Positions 17,874 through 27,029 of a stretch of 64,000 nt of DNA are shown in pieces. The stretch spans positions 1 to 64,000 of the forward strand of contig JAAHFP010000024.1 in the NCBI GenBank assembly GCA_010672925.1, written 5' to 3'. The translations under genes and the position numbers were made by a program. Every line of letters starts with the position of its first letter. Positions within the stretch are counted from its first letter, which is position 1. The notes under the pieces were generated by a model that saw nothing but the letters and a program-made list of their open reading frames with translations, searched no databases and was not told where the DNA came from. This DNA comes from Symploca sp. SIO1C2 (GTDB lineage: Bacteria; Cyanobacteriota; Cyanobacteriia; Cyanobacteriales; Coleofasciculaceae).

Positions 17874-18755
17874 ATGAAACTGCTTCGTCTTGTTCTTATT
17901 TTGCTAATGTTGTTGCCTTTGGGCTGTAACCCATCCCCAACCACTGATGGAACAACTAATTCCGCTGATTCCGTTACTAGTTCTCCTCCAGTAGTAAACC
18001 GTGTGGTAGCACTGACACCCATTACAGCAGATATCATTTATCGCCTCGATTCAGCTAAGCTAGTGGGCATGACGAGCAGTCGGTTACTCGATAACAATCA
18101 AGCCCTCCAAGATATTCCTCGTGTTAGCAGGGGACGCACTCAACCTAACTTGGAACAAATCGTTGCCCTTAAACCTGATCTAGTGATTGGTGCAGTCGGA
18201 TTTCACGATCAAGTGCTGGACAAATTGCAATCTCTAGATATAGAGATGATCTCAACCAAATTAGACAGCTGGAGCTCGCTAGAGGAACTGACACAAACCC
18301 TGGCAACAACTATTGAAGCCGATCCAGAACCTTTGCTGGAGAGCTATCAACAATGCTTACCTACCCAAACCCCAAAACAAAATACTTCTACTTTGGTATT
18401 GGTCAGCCGTAAACCCATACTTTCCCCGAACAAAGATAGTTGGGCTGGGGATCTGCTGAGGCAATTTGGTGCAGCCAATTTGGTGGCTGATTTACAAGGA
18501 AAAGGCCCAATCAAAGGCTATGTTACCCTCTCCCCTGAAAAAGTGTTACAGTCCAATCCAGAGGTATTAATTTTGGTGAATGTAGAAGGGGAAAACTTGG
18601 ATGAATTTAAATCAGAACCCTTCTGGAAAGATTTGAGAGCCGTACAAAATGACCAGGTTTACGTGTTGGATTATTACGGCTTTGTCAATAGTGGATCTGT
18701 TGATGCGATCGCTCAAGCTTGCAAGCAACTGCAGGAAATTTATGAAACGAAGTAA
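17874..18755 (+). CDS. Periplasmic substrate-binding lipoprotein (BtuF-like)
   Basis: A 293-residue lipoprotein: signal peptide with lipobox LPLGC (Cys18), a Ser/Thr-rich linker, then a two-lobe TroA-type fold (VVALTPITADIIYRLDSAKL, ALKPDLVIGAVGFHDQ, LLRQFGAANLVADL). Length and pattern fit cobalamin- or iron-complex-binding proteins that deliver ligand to FecCD permeases. Cobalamin is favoured by BluB 3 kb away, but this is inference. The gene lacks a visible ribosome-binding site because the STRR abuts its start. Confidence 0.85.
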   Translation: MKLLRLVLILLMLLPLGCNPSPTTDGTTNSADSVTSSPPVVNRVVALTPITADIIYRLDSAKLVGMTSSRLLDNNQALQDIPRVSRGRTQPNLEQIVALKPDLVIGAVGFHDQVLDKLQSLDIEMISTKLDSWSSLEELTQTLATTIEADPEPLLESYQQCLPTQTPKQNTSTLVLVSRKPILSPNKDSWAGDLLRQFGAANLVADLQGKGPIKGYVTLSPEKVLQSNPEVLILVNVEGENLDEFKSEPFWKDLRAVQNDQVYVLDYYGFVNSGSVDAIAQACKQLQEIYETK

Positions 18756-18770
18756 AGGGCAAAAACCCTG

Positions 18771-18796
18771 TAGAGACGTTGCCGGCAACGTCTCTA
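18771..18796. repeat. Perfect 26-bp palindrome
   Basis: TAGAGACGTTGCC followed by its exact reverse complement. It lies 16 bp after the stop of the binding-protein gene and 40 bp before the LptF/G gene. It has no T-tract, so it looks like a dispersed cyanobacterial palindromic repeat that may still act as an RNA hairpin. Confidence 0.85.
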
Positions 18797-18836
18797 GGCT
18801 GATTTATACGGTAATTTCTCCCAACAGAAGACATTA

Positions 18837-20003
18837 ATGAAATTCGGTAAATTGCTGTCCTTGAGGCTATTTTTTCCTAGCTTGTCCGTGATGGATCGGT
18901 ACATTGCTGGGGAACTTATCCCACCGTTTCTCTTTGGTGTCGGAGCATTTTCTTCAGTTGGCGTCGCCATTGGCACGGTATTTGACTTGGTGCGAAAAGT
19001 CACCGAATTGGGACTACCGATATCCATTGCCCTGGAGGTGCTGCTGTTGAAGTTACCGGAGTTTGTTTCCTATGCCTTCCCCATGTCAATACTCCTAGCA
19101 ACTCTAATGACTTACTCTCGCCTGAGTAGCGACAGCGAGTTAATTGCTTTGCGCAGTTGTGGTGTGACTATCTATCGGTTAGTTATCCCAGCTTTGGTTT
19201 TAAGCTTAGTAGTCACAGGTATCACCTTTCTCTTTAACGAAATAGTTGTGCCAGCGGCTAACTACCAAGCAACAATGACTCTCAGGCAAGCCCTAGACGA
19301 TAATAAATCTGCCGTTAAGGGAAAAAATATTTTCTACCCAGAATATGAGGAAATTACTCAACCTGATGGGGAAAAAACTCAGGAACTTAAACGCTTATTC
19401 TACGCTAGTCGCTTCGATGGTGAGCGGATGAAAGGCTTAACGGTTCTAGATTGGTCTCAAGAACAACTCAACCAAATTGTTACCTCTGAATCAGCTACTT
19501 GGAACTCTAAGCAAAATACCTGGGATTTTGTTAATGGTACGATTTACCTAATTGCTCCCGATGCTTCCTACCGGGATATCTTACGCTTTGATAAGCAAAA
19601 GTTGCAACTTCCCAGAACTCCCCTGGATTTAGCTAGTGAGGAGCGAGACCCTTATGAGATGAATATTGCTCAAACCTCAGAACGTATAGAGCTCCTCAAG
19701 TTAACCGGTGATGAGAAAAAAATACTGATGCTCCAGGTACGTCTGCAACAAAAAATATCTTTCCCCTTTGTTTGTCTGGTTTTTGGTTTAGTAGGAGCAG
19801 TACTAGGTTCTTCTCCTAAAAGTATGGGGAAAGCGAGAAGTTTTGGTATCAGTGTGGTCGTAATTTTTAGTTATTATTTGTTGGGATTTATTATTGGTGG
19901 CTTCGGTTTAGTTGGTATTATCTCTCCTTTTATGGCAGCTTGGTTACCGAATTTCTTTGGTTTAGGGGCAGGAGGATTGTTGTTAGTCAAAGCGGCTCGT
20001 TAA
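18837..20003 (+). CDS. LptF/LptG family lipopolysaccharide export permease
   Basis: A 388-residue membrane protein with three spans at each end and a periplasmic jellyroll domain (~130-290). The opening MDRYIAGELIPPFLFGVGAF and the membrane segment MSILLATLMTYSRLSSDSEL with EL-x-ALRSCGV are YjgP/YjgQ hallmarks. It moves LPS or related lipids from the inner membrane to the Lpt bridge. ATG 18837 is taken; an internal Met (MDRYIAGE, 18891) is an alternative. The gene stands alone between the ABC cluster and Uma2. Confidence 0.9.
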   Translation: MKFGKLLSLRLFFPSLSVMDRYIAGELIPPFLFGVGAFSSVGVAIGTVFDLVRKVTELGLPISIALEVLLLKLPEFVSYAFPMSILLATLMTYSRLSSDSELIALRSCGVTIYRLVIPALVLSLVVTGITFLFNEIVVPAANYQATMTLRQALDDNKSAVKGKNIFYPEYEEITQPDGEKTQELKRLFYASRFDGERMKGLTVLDWSQEQLNQIVTSESATWNSKQNTWDFVNGTIYLIAPDASYRDILRFDKQKLQLPRTPLDLASEERDPYEMNIAQTSERIELLKLTGDEKKILMLQVRLQQKISFPFVCLVFGLVGAVLGSSPKSMGKARSFGISVVVIFSYYLLGFIIGGFGLVGIISPFMAAWLPNFFGLGAGGLLLVKAAR

Positions 20004-20110
20004 TTGTTGTTTGGGAATTGGGAATTGGGAATTGGGGCTCTCATGGATGAAAACTCACCCAAGCTGGGCTAAAGAATTACTTGTTGAATCTAAAAACAGG
20101 GAGAAAGTAA

Positions 20111-20677
20111 ATGACTCACACACCAGTAAAACTAACCTTAGCCAAATGGACACTAGACGACTATCACCGGATGATTGAAGTCGGAATTTTAGAGACTCGT
20201 TATGTTGAACTTTTAAACGGAGAAATAATTGAAATGCCTCCAGAGAGAGAGCCTCATGCCTATTATCGGACGGAAGCCACAGACTACTTAAAGGAACTGT
20301 TGGGAGCTCGCGTTAAAGTCCGAGAAGCGGCTCCGATTACGATAGTCAGCAGTACCTCAGAACCGGAACCAGATATTGCAGTCGTTCAACCTCTAGGGCG
20401 AGAGTACCTGCGACATCATCCCTACCCCGAAAATATTTTTTGGCTGATCGAATTCTCCAATACTAGCCTTGCGAAAGACTTGGATGTCAAGCGCAAAGCT
20501 TACGCTGTCGCAGGAATTATGGAGTATTGGGTAATAGATCTGAGGAGACAACAGCTTAAGGTGTTCCGTGAACCATTCAATGGTGATTACACTTCTTCTT
20601 CAACCCTAACAACGGGAGAAATTTGTCCCAAAGCTTTCCCTGATATCACGATTTCAGTGCAACGTTTGTTAGAGTGA
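20111..20677 (+). CDS. Uma2 family endonuclease-like protein
   Basis: A 188-residue protein of the PD-(D/E)XK-like Uma2 family that is greatly expanded in cyanobacteria. Visible are GEIIEMPPEREPHAYYR, EPDIAVV (acidic residue) and LIEFSNTSLAKDLDVKRKAYA with YWVIDL, the usual E...K arrangement. Role unknown; often near repeats or mobile DNA. A strong ribosome-binding site (GGGAGAAAG) precedes ATG 20111. Confidence 0.88.
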   Translation: MTHTPVKLTLAKWTLDDYHRMIEVGILETRYVELLNGEIIEMPPEREPHAYYRTEATDYLKELLGARVKVREAAPITIVSSTSEPEPDIAVVQPLGREYLRHHPYPENIFWLIEFSNTSLAKDLDVKRKAYAVAGIMEYWVIDLRRQQLKVFREPFNGDYTSSSTLTTGEICPKAFPDITISVQRLLE

Positions 20678-20695
20678 GCATTTATGTCAGAACTT

Positions 20696-21322
20696 TTAAT
20701 TTTTGGTATGAAATCTCAACAGTTCCAAATCCTCTGGAGTATTGCAATTAAAAAACATTTGTTGATCACTGACTGGCAACTCTTCTACTGGATGTTGTGC
20801 CAACCAGTGCTGAAATGATCGCCCCCCCTGATGGATAAACTCAGTTAGTAGAGGTAAGCACTGGCGTCGATAAAAACCGCATAGGGGCTCCCAACCTTTA
20901 GCCTGTCGCGGTAACAGAGCAATTGCTTCCTCCTGAACCTGAGCTAATCGAGTTATCCAACTTTGTAACACCTCTGCCTTTAAATTGGGTAAATCACAGG
21001 CAAGTAACAGTACCCAATCTGTCGAGTTTTGAGCCATCCCCTGAGCAAATCCTACCAGGGGTCCGTGGGGTTTAGTTTCTCCCGGTAAAGAGACTTCCTG
21101 AATGATCTGGCAAGCATCCGGTAAGATCTCCTGGTAGCGTTGTGGCCAAAAAGTTACAACATAGACTTCATCGGTACACTCCAGAGCAATCTCACACACC
21201 TGTTGCAGCAATGGTATCCCTTGGGGAGCAATCAAAGCTTTATCCTGACCCAAGCGAGAACTCTGTCCTCCTGCTAGTACAATTGCTGAAAGGGGTAATT
21301 GATTGGAGTGTTGATTATTCAT
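20696..21322 (-). CDS. mobA: Molybdenum cofactor guanylyltransferase
   Basis: A 208-residue nucleotidyltransferase with the GT-A motif LAGGQSSRLGQDKAL (~17-31) and LLLACDLPNL (~101-110). It links GMP to molybdopterin to make the guanine dinucleotide form of Moco in the cytoplasm. The gene is divergent from bluB with 71 bp between the starts. The activating loop G-G-x-S-x-R-x-G-x-D-K is complete, so it should be functional. Confidence 0.85.
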   Translation of the reverse strand: MNNQHSNQLPLSAIVLAGGQSSRLGQDKALIAPQGIPLLQQVCEIALECTDEVYVVTFWPQRYQEILPDACQIIQEVSLPGETKPHGPLVGFAQGMAQNSTDWVLLLACDLPNLKAEVLQSWITRLAQVQEEAIALLPRQAKGWEPLCGFYRRQCLPLLTEFIHQGGRSFQHWLAQHPVEELPVSDQQMFFNCNTPEDLELLRFHTKN

Positions 21323-21393
21323 TTAATTGAATATTTGCTATAGATGGTAGCAGGGAAGCTGGGGAAGATAGTACTCAAATAGAATCGCTATAT

Positions 21394-22050
21394 ATGAAAG
21401 GTAGATACTTTAAACAACAAGAGCGTCAAGTTTTAGAGGATATTATACAACATCGTCGTACCGAACTGGGGAAAAATTTTCTCAATCAAGAAATTCCTGA
21501 AACAGTGCTGAATCGATTAATTGGTGCAGCTTTGGCAGCACCTTCAGTTGGGTTTTCTCAGCCCTGGGAGTTTGTGATTATCCGTGACTTATCGATCAGG
21601 GAACAAATTAAAGACTGTTTTGAAGTAGAAAATGAAAAAGCAAAAAAAATCTTCAGGACTAAACCTTCCTATGATCAATTTAAGTTAGAAGGTATTACCA
21701 ATACTCCCGTTAACCTGGCCATTTTTTATAAACCCTCCTCCAATCCTATCTTAGGACAAACCAGTATGGATAAATCTGGACCTTACAGTGTTTGTCTTGC
21801 GGTTGAGAATCTCTGGTTAATGGCACGGGCTGAGAATATTGGAGTTTGTTGGGTGAGCATTTTAGATGAAGAGCAGGTTAAACAGATTCTCAATGCTCCT
21901 GTAGAGAATGAATTAGTCGCTTATTTATGTCTTGGTTACGTCAAAGAATTCACAGACCGTCCTCAGCTCGAACTTGCTAACTGGGAAAGGCGGAAATCTC
22001 AAGAATCTTTGATTTATTATGATAGTTATCAAGGCAATTCTTCTCAATGA
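21394..22050 (+). CDS. bluB: BluB-like 5,6-dimethylbenzimidazole synthase
   Basis: A 218-residue nitroreductase-fold flavoprotein. BluB-specific stretches are LAAPSVGFSQPWEFVIIRD (~47-65), FKLEGITNTPVNLAIF (~90-105), VENLWLMARAENIGVCWVSI (~133-152) and VAYLCLGYV. BluB consumes reduced FMN and oxygen to make the lower ligand of cobalamin. Most cyanobacteria are reported to make pseudocobalamin with adenine, so a BluB here is notable. Neighbours mobA and tsaC do not add pathway evidence; the BtuCDF-like transporter lies 3-5 kb away. Confidence 0.8.
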   Translation: MKGRYFKQQERQVLEDIIQHRRTELGKNFLNQEIPETVLNRLIGAALAAPSVGFSQPWEFVIIRDLSIREQIKDCFEVENEKAKKIFRTKPSYDQFKLEGITNTPVNLAIFYKPSSNPILGQTSMDKSGPYSVCLAVENLWLMARAENIGVCWVSILDEEQVKQILNAPVENELVAYLCLGYVKEFTDRPQLELANWERRKSQESLIYYDSYQGNSSQ

Positions 22051-22056
22051 GAAACG

Positions 22057-22650
22057 CTATAGCTCAAGTTGTACACTTCCTTGACGTAAGATATTCCAAC
22101 TGTTGCCAGTCCATTGGGCAACAGTCGAGGGAGTACCAGTAGTGATCGGTGCGACTTGTGCCACCTCAGTTGCTTGGAGGGTCAAAACATGAGGAAAGGC
22201 TTTTTCTACTTCTGCCATGGTTTGTAAAGAAGGCTCACCGGAATAGTTAGCGCTAGTAGTTGCCAAAGGACCAGTTTGAGACAGAATTGCGATCGCTATC
22301 TTAGAATTAGGCACTCGTATCCCAATGGTGGTGGGATCTGTTGGGTTCATTGCTACTGGAACACTCGCTGAGGCAGGTAGTACCAGTGTAAGTGCCCCTG
22401 GCCAGTACTGCTGGGCAACTTGTTGCCAAATCTCCAACTCCTGGGCAGTACCACTAACGAAGGGAAAAAGAGACTCGATAGATGCCCCCATCAAAATCAA
22501 TGGTTTCTTTAGTGAGCGCCGTTTGGCAGCAAAGATTAACTCTGACTGGTGAGGTTGTACGGCTAATGCTGGCACAGTATCTGTCGGAAAGCTCACTAGT
22601 TTACCTGAGCGTGCTCCAGCAATTAGGGTAGGCATGGAAACTTGACTCAT
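22057..22650 (-). CDS. tsaC: Threonylcarbamoyl-AMP synthase (YrdC/Sua5 domain)
   Basis: A 197-residue YrdC-domain protein that makes threonylcarbamoyl-AMP for the t6A37 tRNA modification. It shows the KR-x-x-x-KP patch (AAKRRSLKKPLILM), WPGALTLVLP, TIGIRVPNS and PLATTSANYSGEPS, all family hallmarks. It is convergent with bluB, with only 6 bp between the stops. A terminator-like hairpin lies 41 bp upstream of its start. Confidence 0.9.
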   Translation of the reverse strand: MSQVSMPTLIAGARSGKLVSFPTDTVPALAVQPHQSELIFAAKRRSLKKPLILMGASIESLFPFVSGTAQELEIWQQVAQQYWPGALTLVLPASASVPVAMNPTDPTTIGIRVPNSKIAIAILSQTGPLATTSANYSGEPSLQTMAEVEKAFPHVLTLQATEVAQVAPITTGTPSTVAQWTGNSWNILRQGSVQLEL

Positions 22651-22690
22651 AAAGCTGATGGGGTGACAACAAGGCTAAAAAAGTGGGAAT

Positions 22691-22727
22691 CAATCAAAAA
22701 GACCAGTTGTCAAGACATCTGGTCTTT
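22691..22727 (-). terminator. Rho-independent terminator between NFACT gene and tsaC
   Basis: Arms AAAGACCAG (22698-22706) and CTGGTCTTT (22719-22727) form a 9-bp stem; on the minus strand the stem is followed by five T. It should end transcription of the NFACT gene before tsaC. Confidence 0.7.
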
Positions 22728-23021
22728 GTTGTGTATTTATTATTGTGTCTTTTCACATCCGGGAGGTTTTAGCTGCGCGTTCCCAAATCGGCAGCTATTT
22801 AATCCCTACTAAACTTATCGTAACAAAGAATACCATTTTTTTGTAATCAAAATTTACATTTTTTTTGGAGTTCCCTTAAAAAAGATGAAAAAGCTTACTA
22901 CACAAGCTTTATTCCCTCGGAGTTTCCTGACTTGAAAGTAGGGAACAGGCAACAGACAACAGGCAACAGGCAAGAACCGATTTTCATCACCTGGTGGTGA
23001 AAAAATTTTTTCATCAGGACT

Positions 23022-23124
23022 CCTTCTGCCTTCTGCCTTCTGCCTTCTGCCTTCTGCCTTCTGCCTCCTGCCTTCTGCCTTCTGCCTTCTGCCTTCTGCC
23101 TTCTGCCTCCTGCCTCCTGCCTTC
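23022..23124. repeat. Heptamer tandem repeat (CTTCTGC, ~15 copies)
   Basis: About 15 copies of CTTCTGC with a few CTCCTGC variants. The array ends about 6 bp before the stop codon of the NFACT gene, the longest heptamer array of the window. Confidence 0.95.
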
Positions 23125-23130
23125 AAACCG

Positions 23131-24999
23131 CTAGTATTTCCCAGCTTGTTGAGGACGTCCCCAAATAATCCTTTCTCTTTTGTAGACTGCCATACCTGGT
23201 TTAGCGCCCTTTGGCTTGTAGACGTACTTTGGCTTAGTATAGACAACTGGAACTTGTTCACTCTGACTCCCTTGGGAGTAATAGGCAGCAAAATCAGCAG
23301 CAAGCTGCAAATCTGCTTGCTCCGGTATAGTTCCTGGTTGTAAGCGAAGTAGGACATGGCTACCGGGAATCTCTTGAGTGTGAAACCAGATGTCGTAATC
23401 TCCTGCTATACGGAAGGTTAAGTGATCATTTTGCCGATTGTTACGACCAATATACAGTTCAAACCCATTGGGAGTTCGATACTTATAGGGCTCAGAGATA
23501 TTGTTGGAAGCACGAATTGGCTGTTTTGGGGCATCTAGATAATTTTGCTCAATTAATTCTGCACGGATTTCCTGTAGCGTTTGCAAATCTTCTGGTGCGC
23601 TGTAGATATCTGATATCTTCAAAAATGCTTTTACCTGCTCTAGATAGAGCATTTCTTCTTGTACTGCTTCGAGTAATGGCTTAACAGCAGAGTAAGCCCG
23701 TTTGAGCTTTTGGTGCAGTTTGTAGAGGGATTGGGCATTTTGGATAGCATTCTGGGTAGGATTTAAAGGAATCTTGACTGGCTGGTTAGTCTCGAAATCA
23801 GGTAAATTAATAGTCTGCATTCCTGGTTGCCAATGGTGCAGGTATGCCATCAATAAGTCAGCTTGTTGTCGGTGCTGGTCTGCTTGAGTCGATTGTTGCA
23901 AACGAGTTTCAAAAGTAGAAGCTTTTTGAGCTAATTTCTTGAGAAGATTGCTTAGCTTCTGACTTAGTTGGTGGTGCAAGCGAGCGAATTCTTGTTGATT
24001 TAGCTCACCAGTGTAATAGTCATTGAGTAAATTTTGGAGATTCTGAGCTGGCTTAACCATGTCCCAGGCCATAACAGTATATCCCTGGTCTGTCCAACCT
24101 GGTTGAAAGTTTTGGTTGTTGGTTGTTTGTTGTTGGTTGTTTGTTATTTGTCCTTGGTCATTTGTTGTTTGCCCCTTGTCACCCTTGTCCCCCTTGTCCC
24201 CCTTGTCACCCTTGTCCCCCTTGTCCCCCTTGTCCCCCCACACTCCCCCCATCTCCCCATCTCCTTCCAGGGTTTGCAGCCATTGTTGCCAACACAGAAA
24301 TAAATCTTGCCAGTCAGAGGTTGTAAGGTCTTCAGTGGATTGGTTAGGATCGAGGCTAGCAGCTTGCACCATGGAACGTACTAAGGCTGGACTCAAGCCT
24401 CGGTAACTTTTGATTAGCTGACGCTGTAGGGGTCCTGGAACTAAACTGACTCTTTCTTGCCAGCGCTGTTGAGATTCGTTTAATTTGGGTAATGTACCAG
24501 TAAGAGAAGGGGGTGGTTCATAAGGTTGGCCAGTTTGAATAGAACGGATGCTAGATTGTTGAGAACCAACTTGATGGGCAGCAGTAACAATCAGATTGTC
24601 GGCACTGGTAAGGATAACATTACTGTATTTGCCCATAATTTCTACATATAGATGCCAGATGGCAGCTTCTCCGGGGCGTTGAGCAAACTGCAAGTCTAAT
24701 ACCCGCTCCCAAGGTGCGATGATTTCCATCCCGACTAAGGCAAAGCCACCTAATTGATGCCGCAATTGATCACTGAAGGTAAAGGTGTCGGGTAAGCGGG
24801 GAGGGGCATCGCCAATACAAATTCTCGCGGCTTGGGGATGCCAAGAAATCGTGAGCCAGCCCCGACTTTTCAGGGTTCGTAAGTTGAGGGCAATTGTGTA
24901 GCGATCGCGTTGATAAACTGTGGTAGTACGTGCTGGTATCCAATCCTTACGTAGCTCACAGCAAGCAGCCATTAAGGTAGTAAAGTCAACTGTTTGCAT
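23131..24999 (-). CDS. NFACT/RqcH-like protein (fibronectin-binding A family)
   Basis: A 622-residue protein with NFACT-N (1-~210), a long coiled coil (~320-450) and NFACT-R (~490-600; [35 protein letters not shown]). RqcH proteins bind stalled 50S subunits and tag nascent chains with alanine. The usual Asp-Arg pair of NFACT-N seems to be Glu-Arg here ([15 protein letters not shown]). Residues ~256-276 are a Gly-Asp-Lys repeat coded by a STRR, followed by an Asn/Gln/Thr tract ([19 protein letters not shown]), both likely surface loops. Confidence 0.85.
   Translation of the reverse strand: MQTVDFTTLMAACCELRKDWIPARTTTVYQRDRYTIALNLRTLKSRGWLTISWHPQAARICIGDAPPRLPDTFTFSDQLRHQLGGFALVGMEIIAPWERVLDLQFAQRPGEAAIWHLYVEIMGKYSNVILTSADNLIVTAAHQVGSQQSSIRSIQTGQPYEPPPSLTGTLPKLNESQQRWQERVSLVPGPLQRQLIKSYRGLSPALVRSMVQAASLDPNQSTEDLTTSDWQDLFLCWQQWLQTLEGDGEMGGVWGDKGDKGDKGDKGDKGDKGDKGQTTNDQGQITNNQQQTTNNQNFQPGWTDQGYTVMAWDMVKPAQNLQNLLNDYYTGELNQQEFARLHHQLSQKLSNLLKKLAQKASTFETRLQQSTQADQHRQQADLLMAYLHHWQPGMQTINLPDFETNQPVKIPLNPTQNAIQNAQSLYKLHQKLKRAYSAVKPLLEAVQEEMLYLEQVKAFLKISDIYSAPEDLQTLQEIRAELIEQNYLDAPKQPIRASNNISEPYKYRTPNGFELYIGRNNRQNDHLTFRIAGDYDIWFHTQEIPGSHVLLRLQPGTIPEQADLQLAADFAAYYSQGSQSEQVPVVYTKPKYVYKPKGAKPGMAVYKRERIIWGRPQQAGKY
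24116..24240. repeat. In-frame tandem repeats inside the NFACT gene
   Basis: Nine-base units (CCCTTGTCC and CCCTTGTCA) at about 24177-24236 code for Gly-Asp-Lys, and TTGTTTG-type repeats at 24116-24175 code for Thr-Asn-Asn/Gln. The reading frame is kept through both. Confidence 0.9.
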
Positions 25000-25155
25000 A
25001 ATACCTCTGTCTCCCTTATCCTCCTCATCCTCATTGTCCCCAAATCAGGTTTTTCTCAGAAATTTAGCCTTGTAAGCCTAAATTATTGTCGATAACATAA
25101 GGATAAATCTGAATTTCTCAAATCCCTCTTAATTCGGCTATTGCCGCCAGTTTTT

Positions 25156-25419
25156 ATGGATATTCAGCTAATCAATATCGGTTTTGGTAACATTGTTTCG
25201 GCTAACCGGGTCATTGCCATTGTTTCTCCAGAGTCGGCTCCTATCAAGCGTATCATCACTGAGGCTCGCGATCGCGGGCAGTTAATTGACGCTACCTATG
25301 GACGTCGTACTAGAGCAGTGATTATTACTGATTCAAGCCATGTTATTCTCTCTGCCATTCAGCCAGAAACTGTTGCTCATCGTTTCGTAATCAGTAAAGA
25401 TGGTCACAGCAACAATTAA
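25156..25419 (+). CDS. remA: RemA/DUF370 family regulator
   Basis: An 87-residue protein ([20 protein letters not shown]) of the RemA family, a small DNA-binding ring-forming regulator of matrix genes in Bacillus; the cyanobacterial role is not established here. Start ATG 25156 is preferred over the upstream TTG 25141. The gene is immediately followed by gmk (25 bp), a conserved remA-gmk order across bacteria. Confidence 0.88.
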   Translation: MDIQLINIGFGNIVSANRVIAIVSPESAPIKRIITEARDRGQLIDATYGRRTRAVIITDSSHVILSAIQPETVAHRFVISKDGHSNN

Positions 25420-25444
25420 TGGAGCTTTACTTTATACTTATCAT

Positions 25445-25999
25445 ATGCAAACAGGCAGACTAATTGTATTAACCGGACCAAGTGGCGTGGGTAAGGGGAC
25501 TTTACTGCGACTGCTCCTCAAGAAGCACCCAGAACTTTATATTTCTGTCTCCGCGACTACACGTCAACCCCGTCCTGGGGAAGTTGACGGTAAGGATTAT
25601 TACTTTGTCAGTCGTGACAAGTTTGAACAACTAGTAGCGGCAGAGGAACTGCTAGAGTGGGCAGAGTTTGCTGGTAATTACTATGGGACTCCCAGCTTAC
25701 CAGTTAAAGAGAAAATTGCCTGTGGTCAATCAGTAATTTTGGAAATTGAGGTGCTTGGGGCAAGGCAAATCCACAAAACCTTCCCCAATGCTCTGCGGAT
25801 TTTCATTGAACCCCCAAGTTTGGCCGAATTAGAGCGGCGGATTCGCAGTCGTGGCAAAGATCAGGAGGAGGCAATTTCCCAACGTCTACAGACTGCGAAA
25901 GTAGAACTTGAGGCAGCAGATGAGTTCGATGTGACCATTGTTAACGATGACTTAGAAGAAGCACTGCTGGGTATTGAAAACACTATTTTTTGTCTTTAA
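25445..25999 (+). CDS. gmk: Guanylate kinase
   Basis: A 184-residue kinase that converts GMP to GDP. P-loop GPSGVGKGTL (~10-19), SATTRQPRPGEVDGKDYYFV and the GMP-binding region (EFAGNYYGTP, ILEIEVLGARQ) are complete. The start taken is ATG 25445 (MQTGRLIVLTG); the frame extends upstream over remA to 25400, which I reject. Co-transcription with remA is likely. Confidence 0.93.
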   Translation: MQTGRLIVLTGPSGVGKGTLLRLLLKKHPELYISVSATTRQPRPGEVDGKDYYFVSRDKFEQLVAAEELLEWAEFAGNYYGTPSLPVKEKIACGQSVILEIEVLGARQIHKTFPNALRIFIEPPSLAELERRIRSRGKDQEEAISQRLQTAKVELEAADEFDVTIVNDDLEEALLGIENTIFCL

Positions 26000-26112
26000 A
26001 TAGTCGTCCCAATACTGCTTTTTCTTAAGGAATATCTACATGAGTTTTGGTTGTTTGCTACAATAGAAAATTATGCAAAAAATATCATAATTTACATCTT
26101 CTTAAAAGTAGA

Positions 26113-26790
26113 ATGGCTTTATTTGAAATACCTAAGCGCTATTATCCAACTCTCAGAGATTTAATTGCTCTCAATGAGCAACAAGCTTCTAAGTTAATCG
26201 AAGCACTACAGGAACTACCACTTTCCCTCAATTCTAAAAAATCTCTAGCGACTGTATTAGCAAAATTAAAGAGAATTCAATTATCACATGGAGAGGAAAT
26301 AATCTCTTTTTTGTCGTTTTTACACTATTCTCTGGAAAAAGAAGATGACAAAATTATACCTCAAGAATTAGCTTTTGATGTTGCTGAAGCTATAAATAAT
26401 GAAAAAAGCTTACCATCTTTGAACCAAGTAGATAAGCAAAATTTTTCCAATCGTTTAGTCGCTTTTCTTCAAGCTAGTAGTTCCCTTGGCATAATTGCCA
26501 AAGGAGAAAAATTATTTTGGGATAATGAACGGGTATATTTAGAGTCTCGTATCCTAACAGATATCAGAACTGTTTTTCAGGAATTTAACGAGGAACCAGT
26601 TGGAGCTGTTATAGTTCACAATTTGAGAATTACCTATCGTCAAAATGATCAAGAACAAGAATTATTTATGGCTTTAGATGAGTCTAGTTTAGTGAATTTA
26701 AGTCAACAAATAGCCAGAGCAAGAGCTAAAGTAAAAGCAATTAAAAATGTTATTGAAAAAGCAGAAATTACTCATTTGTCAGTAGATTAA
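26113..26790 (+). CDS. Uncharacterised helical protein
   Basis: A 225-residue soluble protein starting MALFEIPKRYYPTLRDLIAL; I do not recognise the family. It is rich in Lys, Glu, Asn and Leu, predicted mostly helical, with a possible beta region (GAVIVHNLRITYRQNDQEQE) near 175-195. ATG 26113 is preferred over the TTG 26047. The sequence is visibly more AT-rich than gmk next to it, which may mean later acquisition. Downstream comes a repeat-rich gap, so it stands alone. Confidence 0.6.
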   Translation: MALFEIPKRYYPTLRDLIALNEQQASKLIEALQELPLSLNSKKSLATVLAKLKRIQLSHGEEIISFLSFLHYSLEKEDDKIIPQELAFDVAEAINNEKSLPSLNQVDKQNFSNRLVAFLQASSSLGIIAKGEKLFWDNERVYLESRILTDIRTVFQEFNEEPVGAVIVHNLRITYRQNDQEQELFMALDESSLVNLSQQIARARAKVKAIKNVIEKAEITHLSVD

Positions 26791-26974
26791 AAAGACAATA
26801 AGGTTATCATACGAACTATAGCGCTTCTCTTCTTGGTTTTCGGGAATGGGGAATGGGGAATAGGAGATGTAGCTTACGGATGGGAGGACTGCTGTATTTC
26901 AAGCGATCGCAACTTATATCCAGGAAAGGATAATCACTTATAATTCCCTCCTCCCTTGCAACCTTCTTTCTTCC

Positions 26975-27017
26975 CTTCTGCCTTCTGCCTTCTGCCTTCT
27001 GCCTTCTGCACTCTGCC
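26975..27017. repeat. Heptamer tandem repeat (CTTCTGC, ~5-6 copies)
   Basis: Same heptamer as at 13.4 and 23.0 kb, sitting just past the end of the minus-strand PD-(D/E)XK-like gene. Confidence 0.9.
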
Positions 27018-27029
27018 TTTTACTATCCC

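Larger units (their letters stand above)
22651..23130. other. Intergenic region with terminator and repeats
   Basis: No gene is seen. Besides the hairpin at 22691-22727 it holds GGCAACA-type repeats near 22945-22975, a hairpin TTTTCATCACCTGGTGGTGA at 22981 that has relatives near 45.63 and 48.39 kb, and the long heptamer array at 23022-23124. Confidence 0.6.

Noticed and set aside
24034-24406. Three overlapping plus-strand frames with Cys/Pro/Leu repeats
   Set aside because: They are the complement of the repeat inside the NFACT gene, not genes.
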